This document shows positions 55,696 through 64,000 of a stretch of 64,000 nt of DNA, piece after piece. Origin of the DNA: Cryptomeria japonica (taxonomy: Eukaryota > Streptophyta > Pinopsida > Cupressales > Cupressaceae); contig NC_081414.1 in NCBI RefSeq assembly GCF_030272615.1, positions 313,385,664 through 313,449,663 on the forward strand, written 5' to 3'. The notes under the pieces are model-generated. The model ran no database searches and had not been told where the DNA came from. It was given only the letters and a program-made list of their open reading frames with translations. Within the stretch, counting starts at the first letter, position 1. The number at the start of each line of letters is the position of its first letter. Both the position numbers and the translations under genes were made by a program.

Positions 55696-56500
55696 ACTTC
55701 CAACTGCATTCTAGTAAGGCACTCTTCTCATGTCTTCCATCTCTGATGGAGATGTAGGACAATCTGAAAGATAATTTCATTCCAACTGTGAAGGGAACAC
55801 ATAATGGTCTATGATCTTGCATGTTGAACCTTTGTAATATTGAATTCACATACTTACTTTGACCTAGCCATAGCTTTATGTTCACTGTATCTCTTCTAAT
55901 TCCCATCCCAAGAATGTGTTTAGCTACACCAAGATCTTTCATTTCAAATTTAGCAACAAGTTGAGACTTTAATTCTAAAATCATACCATTCCCTTTACCA
56001 ATGAATAACATATCATCAACATATAATGTAATGTACAGGATATGATCACCATCAAATTTATAATAAACACAGTGATATGATTTAGAGCATTCAAATCCCA
56101 AACTCAACACATATGTATCAAATTTTTGGTACCACATCCTAGGACTCTACTTGAGGCCATACAAAGATTTCTTCAATTTACAGACGAAATTACTTTTACC
56201 TTTCACCACATAGTGCTCTGGTTGTGTCATATAAATATCCTCCTCCAAATCACCATGAAGGAAAGCAGTTTTCACATCTATTTTCTCAACCTCTAAACCA
56301 TAAGCAACAACAATAGAAAGCAAAAATCTAATGGATGTCATTTTTGCAACAGGAGAAAATATCTCACCATAATCAACACCCTCAACCTGAGAGTAGCCTT
56401 TTGCAACCAACATTGCTTTATAATTTTCAATGCTTCCATCTAAATCAATCTTTTTCTTGAACACCCATTTGCCACCAACAAGCTTTTGTCCTTCAGGCAA
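55670..56500 (-). pseudogene. Copia reverse transcriptase, one in-frame TAG
   Basis: One frame from 56500 to 55670 with a TAG at 56149-56147. Motifs are GGKWVFKKKIDLDGSIENYK, LVAKGYSQVEGVDYGEIFSP, EVEKIDVKTAFLHGDLEEDI (catalytic Asp), KSLYGLK and then MWYQKF, ITLYVDDMLFIG (catalytic Asp pair), and EMKDLGVAKHILGM. All catalytic residues are present. The frame is lost after about 55720, where a deletion or frameshift separates it from the RNase H part. Confidence 0.92.
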
Positions 56501-56915
56501 TGGTACAAGATCCTATGTATCATTATTTTTCAAAGTTGTCATTTCTTTTTCCATTGCAATCTTCTAGGATTCTGCATCATTCATACTTAATACTTCTACT
56601 ATGAATTACCTTTTGTGAAACAAGGTCCCAAAGCTTGTATTCTTTCACACCATAACTATAACCGATGAAGATACATTTCATAGCCGTGTTCTCCAAATTT
56701 ATTCGCTTCTCCTTTGGAACATGTGCATATGCCTCTCAACCAAAAACTTTAAGATGGAGGAGACCTACTAATCAAGTAGCAAGTAGTGGCAACAACTTCA
56801 GTCCAAAACTTTTATTCTAGACCAACACCACTTAGCATACTCCTAGCCTTCACCATCAGTGTCATGTTCATTCTTTTTGTAACTCCTTTTGTTGTGAAGA
56901 ATATGGAGTTGTCTT

Positions 56916-57385
56916 CTAGCTATTAATACTACGGTCTTTATAGAATCTATCAAAATCATTAGAGAAAAATTCACCGCTATTATCAATCCTCAAACATTTA
57001 ACTTTATTACTAGTTTGCAACTCAACCATTGCTTTAAATTCTATAAAATGACTAAAAACTTTGGATTTACTCTTTAGAAAGTATACCCATGTCCTTCTAC
57101 TAAAATCATCAATAAATAAAATATAATATGTGGATTTTCCAATCAAATGAACATCTACATGACCAAACACATTAGAATGAATAAGATCCAAAACACCACA
57201 AGATTAATGAGAACTCGAGTAAAACTGAACTCGGTTTTGTTTTCCATAAATGCAATGCTCATAGAAGTGAAATTCAAGATTATAATCATTCAAACCTTCA
57301 ACAAGGTTTTTATTTTTCAAGGTCCTTAGACCCTTTTCTCCAATGTGGCCAAGTCTCTGGTGCCATAACTATTGGATATTAGAGT
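56916..57385 (-). pseudogene. Copia pre-integrase and integrase core, broken
   Basis: From 57385 downward: the pre-integrase zinc region (RLGHIGEKGLRTLKN-like, about 57355-57310, ending near HFYEHCIYGKQNRV) with stops. Then integrase: DLIHSNVFGHVDV (first Asp), YYILFIDDFSRRTWVYFLKS (second Asp region) and KVKCLRIDNSGEFFSNDF (third motif, Asp and Glu context). Beyond 56916, short frames continue weakly to the reverse transcriptase start near 56500. Confidence 0.88.
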
Positions 57386-58736
57386 TGTTGGGATATGTTG
57401 TTGTCATTGATGTCAACATATTCCTGTGTTGCAGAGAATTGGTTTGTTGCAAAGAGTTGTTTGGATGATCTGTCACAGATGTGCTGATTCAGTTTATTGA
57501 ATTTTGAGATACTTATGTCTAGTTGATTTAGTATGATTTTCATGTTTCTATGAGGTGATTTGGTCAATTTATGAGGTCTGGTATGTGGATTGTTTTTTCT
57601 GTGTTCTGTGTTGCAGAAATACCATGACTCTGGTTGGTATTTGATCCATATTGCTCTAGAATGATTATATCTTGAGTTGTGGATTTTGGAGAGTGGTTGG
57701 GACGTTCATGTGTGTCCTTCAATTGATTGGTTCATGATTTGGAACTTCGCAAGCGTATCTTTCAGTTTGTCAATTAGTGTTCTTGAGCTTCGGTGATGGT
57801 ATTAATAATGATTCTTTTTATCCGAGTTGTTTCAATGATTGCGGTGAAATTCACGTGGCTTGTTGATGTTCTCTGATCATGTGCTATGCGTTTTGGTGGT
57901 ATGCTTTGATCATGGTGCGCATTATTGAAAATTTTATTGGTCTGGTGGTATTCTTTGTGTTATGCGACATATTCAGTGGTGTAGTAGGTTGCAGATGATC
58001 TTGGCAAATTATTTGATGGTGTAGCATGTTCGAGGATTTCATTTGGGTCCATGCTATTTCCTTGCCGATATTTTATTGGTCCGGTTATGGACTTATGTAT
58101 CATGTGATGTAAATTTCTAATTAGGTCTTATATGTTGAGTCGACCTTAAGGTTAAGGTTGATGAATTGTATAAATAGGCATTGTAATCATGTAAGTTGTG
58201 TGTCTGTGAGTGTCTGTAGTTGTGTTTATAATTTGAGAGGTTGTTATATGTGCAAAAAGGTGAATCTATCATTCGAAAGTGTAGAAGAGAAGAGAAGGGT
58301 TGGTGTGTAGACACTGTGCTTAACCGAAACTGTAATCGGGCATTTGGAGATGCTATTCTTTTAGTTCATGTAATCTAGATTATTGTTTGATCTTTGTAAG
58401 GTAGTAAGCCTTCCTCAGGGTTGTAGCCCTTCTTGTTTTTACTAGTGAGCTCTAGGCAGTGTGTCTGAATGCATGTGTGTTCCCCATTATAATATTTACA
58501 CATACTACTATAGAGTATCATTTTATTATGGGTAGGTTCCCACCATGGTTTTTCCCTTAACCGGATTTTCCACATCAAAAATCCATGTGTTATGTGTATT
58601 GGTTATGTGGTGTTTATCTTTGCTATTGTTTTTATTAATCATATATTATGTTGTGCATAATTTGGTTAAGTTTGGTGAAAACTGATTCACCCCCCGCTCT
58701 CAGTTTTCTTCCATTGTTGCTGCCCTGCTATCAACA
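57386..58736 (+). repeat. 5' LTR of the second Copia element
   Basis: 1351 bp, TGTTGGGATATG to CTATCAACA, with TGTTG/CAACA inverted ends. It contains TATAAATA at 58169-58176 and U5-type text ttcaccccccgctctcagtt near the end. The primer-binding site lies two bases beyond it. Confidence 0.88.
58169..58176 (+). promoter_or_regulatory. LTR TATA box
   Basis: gtataaataggca is the clearest TATA-type sequence in the LTR and lies at a normal place for a Copia promoter, upstream of the R region. Confidence 0.55.
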
Positions 58737-58738
58737 AT

Positions 58739-58752
58739 TGGTATCAAAGCTA
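58739..58752 (+). other. Primer-binding site (initiator tRNA-Met)
   Basis: TGGTATCAAAGCTAG begins two bases after the LTR end. It is the common plant Copia primer site (TGGTATCAGAGC) with one substitution in the first twelve bases. Confidence 0.9.
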
Positions 58753-58791
58753 GCTCCTCTGGAAGGAGCTTGACTGCTTGAGGAGATCCGA

Positions 58792-59913
58792 ATGACAACT
58801 ATTTTTTTCAAGAAGGAGAGTCCAAGATTTGAGGGAACTAATTACCCTAAATGGAAGCACCGGGTGGAAGTTCACCTAAAAGAGCTTGGAGAAGATTATT
58901 GGAAGAATATTAAAAATGCACACATTGTTCCTATGAATGGTCCTATTACTACTGATGAGATCAAAGTTGTTGAACATAACATAAGAGCTAAAGAAGCTTT
59001 GTTGAGTGCCCTTACTAATGCAAAGATGACTAATATGATGGGATTGCAGACTGTGCATGAGATTTGGGTGAAGCTTGAAACCCTGTATGAAGGAGACAAA
59101 CATGTAAAAGTTGCTAAATTGCAGAGCTTGAAAGGGAAATATGAGATGCTGAAGATGGGAGAAGATGAGAATATTACATCCTTTATGGCTAAAGTGAATG
59201 ATCTTATGTTGAACATCAGATGTGTCGGTGGAGTCCTTGAAGAAGATGAAATTGTGGCTAAAGTGTTGAGATCTTTGCCTCCTGCTTCTAAACATAAAGT
59301 TGATATTATTGATGAGATCCAGACCATGACAACTGTGACAAGAGATATGTTGATTGGTAAGCTTGTTGCTTTTGAATTGAGCAAACTTGGTGAATCACAT
59401 GGTAAAACTGAGACTACATTTAAAGCTACTATATCCGAGAAGTAGAAGTATGATCCGAGAGAAAGTTCAACTAGGGTTTCTAGATATGAAAGAGAAATGA
59501 GAGAGATGGAAGAACATGAAAGATAATTCGAAGAGCTTGAAGCACTTATTGCTAGAATATTGCTTAAGGTAGCCAATAAGTATGAAGGAAAGTTACCTTT
59601 AAAATGTTTTTCTTGTAATAAAATTGTTCATTTTGCTTCTAGGTGTCCTAAAAGAGCAGAAAACGTGTCTAAGTATGATAAGCCTTACAAGCCTAACCAG
59701 AAGTATAGATATCAAAAGAAATGTTATTATCCTACTGATGAAGGTGTGACTGATAAGGAGTCTGATAAAGGGAATTCTGAAGATGAATTTGTGTTCATTG
59801 GAATCAAGGAAGATGATTCGGTATCTGCTAATTCTACAAGTTGTGGTGTTGAAGAGAAAGATTTGGCTGATAAGATTGATGAGAAAGATAAATGGGTTGT
59901 TCACATCATATGA
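58792..59913 (+). pseudogene. Copia gag (UBN2-type, CCHC knuckle)
   Basis: Capsid protein of the Copia element. ATG at 58792 opens one frame of 373 codons with two in-frame stops, TAG at 59443-59445 and TAA at 59524-59526. The N-terminal part reads SPRFEGTNYPKWKHRVEVHL, then an AKEALLSALTNAKMTNMMGL segment, ETLYEGDKHVKVAKLQSLKG and SLPPASKHKVDIIDEI, the usual gag (UBN2) blocks. The zinc knuckle CFSCNKIVHFASRC follows at about 59617. The coding after it is acidic. The frame ends just past where protease should begin. Confidence 0.9.
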
Positions 59914-60070
59914 CAGGAGATAAAGATAAATTTGTGAATATGGAAAAGTATGATGGCGATGTAGTAAGATTTGGAGACAATAAATCTTGTGTAATCTGTG
60001 GTAGAGGTTCTATTTCTCTTGATGGTAAGCATTATACTGATGATGTTTTATATTTTGAAGGTTAAAAGTA
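59890..60070 (+). pseudogene. Copia protease/pre-integrase start, active site deleted
   Basis: After WVV the frame breaks. In another frame HHMTGDKDKF is followed by DVVRFGDNKSC and KHYTDDVLYFEG, the text that normally follows a Copia protease active site. The Asp-Ser/Thr-Gly motif that should stand between WVV and HHM is missing. This looks like a short deletion that also shifts the frame. Similarity ends at about 60070. Confidence 0.75.
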
Positions 60071-60860
60071 CAAACCTATGTCACACTTTTATAAAGGAAA
60101 AGGTTAACACAACAATAACTGTTCAATTTCAATGCCATAAAAGTGGCATTTGTATTTTGAATTTGAAGATGATGTAAACTGATGAAATGTGTAAAATTTG
60201 ATGAAGTTTGAGTCTTCTTTTTTTTTTTTTTTAAATGTCAAGAATTGATATGTTTTTTTACTTTTAAAGTCAATTTTTTTATTGCTGAAAATCAAGGGGT
60301 TTAGTTCCCACAAAAAAAAAATCAACTTATTTTTTTTCTGATTTTGATATCCCTAATAGATGACATACATATATAGTGGATAAAAAATAAGTTAATTTTC
60401 AATGTATATTTTCTTCATTATAATATTTTAAAGTCTAACATACCTGAATTTGACAGTTTTTATCTCCCACCATATTTTGTTTATTTAATTTTTGATAATC
60501 AAAAAAAAAAAAAACCCTTTTGGAGAAGACTCTCTCCTCTAGTGAACCATATTTTTTTCAATTTTTTTTGAGGTGATCGAATATTTTTGTTTTGTTTTTC
60601 AAACCAAGAGCATTAGAATACCTATTTGTAGTATTTTTGAAATAATATATATTAAATCTAATCAAAACATCATAAAAATTATATGAGTAGATTCTTGACT
60701 TTGATCTCTACAAAAGGGTATTTTTCATTTTTTTAATAAATTGAATTTACTTGTAGAATTTTGTTGCAGAAGTTAAAAGTTTTAGAAATTTGTCAAATTT
60801 GGTGATGTGGCTGCCACTTAGGATGTCACTAAGGATGTTCTGGTAGGAAGGGTTTCAGAC

Positions 60861-60900
60861 AAAAGCGTTTCGTCCGGAAACGTTGGAGGCCGACGCGACA
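60861..60900. other. CpG cluster with small inverted repeat
   Basis: Seven CpGs fall between 60866 and 60897 in DNA that is otherwise nearly CpG-free. CGTTTC (60866-60871) and GAAACG (60877-60882) can pair around a five-base loop. It lies 1.5 kb upstream of the transposon-like gene at 62403 and might mark that element's end. Confidence 0.6.
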
Positions 60901-61366
60901 GGTCATTTGAGTGACCGCACCTCTTAAACCCCATATAATTAATGATTTATTTTTTTGTTTTTAAATATGAAAATCAAGGAGTGCGAATTAATATAATTGA
61001 TTTTTGAATTAAATCAATTAGTTTTGCAAATAAAAATGACATTTTTAAAAAAAAGCGGCGAAGATTTCTAATTTTTTTGAAGATTTTGGTTGAAGACTTC
61101 TACTTTTTTCAAGTATGTTATTTTAATTTTTTTTTAATTAAATAAATATCCAATGTTAGAAAGCTTTTTAAAGTATGTTATATTAAACTATTATTTTTTA
61201 GATTTTATTAAACCTTATTTTTTGGATGCATAAATTGTGAAAGAAAAAATTGTATTGAAATGTTATTTACCTTTTATTTATGGATTCATTCATGTAATTG
61301 TTCTTGAAAAACATTTTTTAATTCTTGATCCAATAATGTATTTTCACTTGAACCTTTTATTTGCAG

Positions 61367-61546
61367 GTATGGATTCATTTATATGTGTTTGTGCACTTTT
61401 TATTTACATGTATGGATGTATTTTTATTTACATGTATGCATTCATTTTTATTTACATGTATGGATTCATTTATATGTGTTCATGTGTGTGTGTGTGTGTG
61501 TGGATTCATTCTTATTTACATGTACATGGATTCATTTTTGTTTACA
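61367..61546 (+). repeat. 24-bp minisatellite with (TG)n run
   Basis: Units of the form gtatggattcatttttatttacat, about five in number. One is interrupted by a (TG)n run at about 61483-61501. Confidence 0.85.
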
Positions 61547-62402
61547 AATAAACTAATGAAGTTTAAAAGACATTCAAAATAGTTGTCATCATTTTTAGAA
61601 AGTGAAAGATGAAATATTACAAAGATTGTAGAAAGGTTATTTAGATATCTATCAAATTTGTTTTAACATTTCCAACTAAGAAATATGAATATTATTAAAA
61701 TAAGTCTCCAAAAACAGTTTGAGTTAGTGAATTTGTAAAATATATTACACTAATAGAATTGAGTATGACACTATTTTGTGACAAATAATTTTATTTACAT
61801 ATACAACTCAACTTCTCTCTATTTCAAAAATTGGAGTTCGGGTTCAAATGATAAATGGATGATGAGAATGATTACTATATTAATAATAACTTCAATAAGG
61901 TATGAATCATTATTTAAAACAATATATTTAATTTAGTTGTCATTACCATATCACCAATGGGAAAAATCATAGTGATCTTGAAATTATATATGTTTGTCCA
62001 CCTTACTTTTCTAACTCTTTTTTTTTCTATTTAAATGCTACTACATATAAAATCCATTCTCAACACTTGTATAACAAGATAGCACCTATCTAGCAAGTTT
62101 AAGAATGCAAAATTATATTTCATAATCAACATTGTGAACAAATTATAGAGCTCTTTTTATGAAAAAAAGAAAAGTAACTTTAACTTTTGTATATATAGTA
62201 TGTACTAACAAATCTTTTAGATCTAGAACAATAATTATATCTATATGTGTTTACAAATGAAGTCTATATGTATCTAACTCTAATGTATTGTTCAACATTT
62301 AAAATAACTTGAGCATGATCTATGATTTTTTTCTTATGTATGGTATATATGTGTTTGTGTGTTTAGGTGTTCAATTGAAATTGAATCTGAATATTTTTTG
62401 CA

Positions 62403-64000
62403 ATGGGGAATAAGAGGACTAGATCAAGGTTGTATGATCGAAAAAGGGAGGATAAGATGAAAGGTCATACAAAACGTTGTCAACAACAATCCGTTGATGT
62501 TCAAGATCAACCTATTAATGTTCAAGAAACAACAACTCGGGTACGAGATCAAATTGGTACAATGTCAAGTTCAATTTTTTTCTCTGGTATAAAAAAATTG
62601 ATGGAAATGGATGAAGATAGTCTTTTCAATGAAACTCCTTTTGAAGATATGGTACCTGAAAGCACAATAAAATTGTATTATAAGAAAATGTGGGATGATT
62701 ATTTTGAAAATAAGTCTATTATTGGAAGAGCACAACTATTTGCTAAGTTATTTAGGAAAAGATAAATGACCCCTGTTTTGGAGTTGTTAGATGTTGATAA
62801 TAAGAAAAGCTCACATGATACATCAGTAAAAGAAACTATAATTGAAAATTTGCAAGAAGCATTGAAATGTATTGATAGCACAAGTCGAGGTGTTGAATTA
62901 AGTGTTGCACGTAGAGCATTGATGACTATGATTTCTAGTAAGAAATTGTCTCATAGAAATCAAGTTCATGCAATTTATCAATTAATGAAGGTATCTAGAG
63001 GAATTGTTCAAAGATATATCAAGAAGAGAAATATGTTAGATGAAAACATTGAAAACAATTGGGTAAATATCTGTAGGGTTCCTCGAAAAGACAAAATTTC
63101 TGAAGATGTAAAAAAACAGGTCGTTGATTATTGGACCAACCACTCTCATGTTTCTTCCAATAGAAGGAACACTATACAGATGATAGATGAAGATGGTACA
63201 AAAATTTCACATTCAAAACATTTTCTAGATACAACACAAAGTGAATTGTTTGAAGCATTCAAGCAAGAAATTTTAGATGTGAAGATTTTTCAAAGGATGT
63301 TTGAGAGATTGTGTCCTTGCTTTGTATGCATAAATAAGGTACGTGAAACTTGTTGTTGTTGAAATTATGTTGAATTTCATCTACACTTGCAATCATATAA
63401 AAAAGTCATGGCAATAATTAATCCAAATCTAGTCACTCCTACAAGTACAACACAATTTGTGAAATCTATTTTATGTGATAAATTAAAAGATTTAGATGAG
63501 TTCAAAATACAGTGTATAAAAGGTGCATGCAATGATTGTGGAGATTTGAGTAAGTTTTTATTGCAAACTGAGAATATTGATATTACAATGCAAGTTATGT
63601 GGAAGAGATTTGAATATGAGACATACCAAACTAAGTCAGGAATTGAATCCAAAAAAAATGTGTTGAAAGAGAGTGAATTGCCCTACATTGAGTTTATGAC
63701 TAGATTTCATAGTATCATATATCCACATATCCAACATTTTCATGGTGCAAGATGACAAGCTAAACAATTTTGTGAGTCAAAGAATTGTTTTCCACTAGGT
63801 TGTATTCTTTAAATTGTAGATTTCTTCGAGAACTATACATTTAGTCCTCACACAAAAATTCAAAGTCAATATTATCATTCTGAGCAATTTGCAATATTTG
63901 TACAAGTTTTCTATAGACATGCACAATTTCAAGTTAATGGTATAGAGAGTACTAAAAATGAACGCATTCTCATCAAGGAGGTTCATTTCTATATTAGTGA
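62403..64000 (+). pseudogene. Unnamed transposon-like gene, four stops in one frame
   Basis: From ATG 62403 a single frame runs to the window edge, about 532 codons, broken only by stops at 62763 (TAA), 63360 (TGA), 63753 (TGA) and 63810 (TAA). No frameshift is needed. Visible blocks are SSSIFFSGIKKLMEMDEDSL (N-terminal), VARRALMTMISSKKLSHRNQ, KKQVVDYWTNHSHVSSNRRN, SHSKHFLDTTQSELFEAF, KSILCDKLKDLDEFKIQCIK, GACNDCGD (Cys pair) and, near the end, VDFFENYTFSP, QYYHSEQFAIFVQVFYRH and IKEVHFYIS. I recall related uncharacterised, repeat-borne proteins in plants and animals but cannot name the family. The conserved Asp before FFENY and a Cys/His-rich middle suggest a DDE-type transposase with a zinc-binding domain, which is inference. 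The 3' end is outside the window. Confidence 0.6.

Larger units (their letters stand above)
54059..57385 (-). mobile_element. Copia LTR retrotransposon, cut by a second Copia
   Basis: Minus-strand element: 3' LTR (54981-54059), polypurine tract, RNase H, reverse transcriptase, integrase and pre-integrase domain in reverse coordinate order. At 57385/57386 its coding sequence stops exactly where another Copia LTR begins. Its gag, protease and 5' LTR are not in the window, or lie beyond what I can recognise. The domain order (integrase before reverse transcriptase) defines Copia. Confidence 0.9.
57386..60070 (+). mobile_element. Second Copia element, 5' half, nested
   Basis: A plus-strand Copia element inserted into the integrase region of the minus-strand Copia. 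It keeps the 5' LTR (57386-58736), primer-binding site, gag and the start of pol, and similarity is lost near 60070. The rest of pol and the 3' LTR are absent from the window, so it was truncated after insertion. Confidence 0.85.
60075..62400. other. AT-rich non-coding stretch with two local features
   Basis: No coding region was recognised. A CpG cluster with a small inverted repeat lies at 60861-60900 and a minisatellite at 61367-61546; both are listed separately. Open frames at 61237-61582 are translations of the minisatellite. Confidence 0.55.

Noticed and set aside
58876-59904. Long minus-strand frames opposite Copia gag (up to 226 codons)
   Set aside because: Shadow frames of gag, which has clear family motifs on the plus strand.
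61237-61582. Hydrophobic membrane-like proteins in two frames
   Set aside because: They translate the 24-bp minisatellite and a (TG)n run.

Overview
The window reads as nuclear DNA of a large-genome seed plant. My guess is a gymnosperm, but nothing in the sequence proves the group. It is AT-rich, I found no gene that looks like a host gene, and almost everything recognisable is a decayed transposable element, many of them nested. Domain calls come from reading the sequence against remembered family patterns; no database search was possible.

Layout. 0-5 kb: a decayed CACTA (En/Spm) transposase gene on the minus strand, with an expanded trinucleotide tract in its acidic tail. 5-8 kb: direct repeats in non-coding DNA. 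8.3-9.9 kb: a solo Copia-type LTR carrying a 72-bp minisatellite. 11.4-12.4 kb: a second solo Copia-type LTR (minus). 15.0-23.9 kb: a complete but non-coding LTR element (minus; two LTRs, primer-binding site, polypurine tract). It is split by a 5.4-kb solo LTR at 16358-21740, and a 0.3-kb MITE sits in its 5' LTR. 25-26.2 kb: two tRNA-derived SINEs in opposite orientation. 29.3-34.6 kb: a 5'-truncated LINE (plus). 39.9-53.8 kb: a stack in which a decayed gene of an unnamed, probably transposon-borne family is interrupted by a Copia-type solo LTR, itself interrupted by an 8-kb LINE (minus). 54.1-57.4 kb: a Copia element (minus) cut by a second Copia element (57.4 to about 60.1 kb, plus). 62.4 kb to the end: a second unnamed transposon-like gene, one reading frame broken by four stops.

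Most notable observation. Both LINEs carry a third open reading frame after RNase H. The two copies share sequence and architecture: a folded N-terminal domain, a basic stretch, an acidic linker and a C-terminal helical/coiled-coil segment. Both LINEs also have an in-frame TAG immediately before the reverse-transcriptase FVDD box. Across the elements TAG predominates among in-frame stops, as expected if CAG and TGG codons decayed by C-to-T change at methylated sites.

The elements do not act together as a pathway. The window is a record of successive insertions followed by deletion and point decay. The insertion order can be read from target-site duplications, several of which are still visible.
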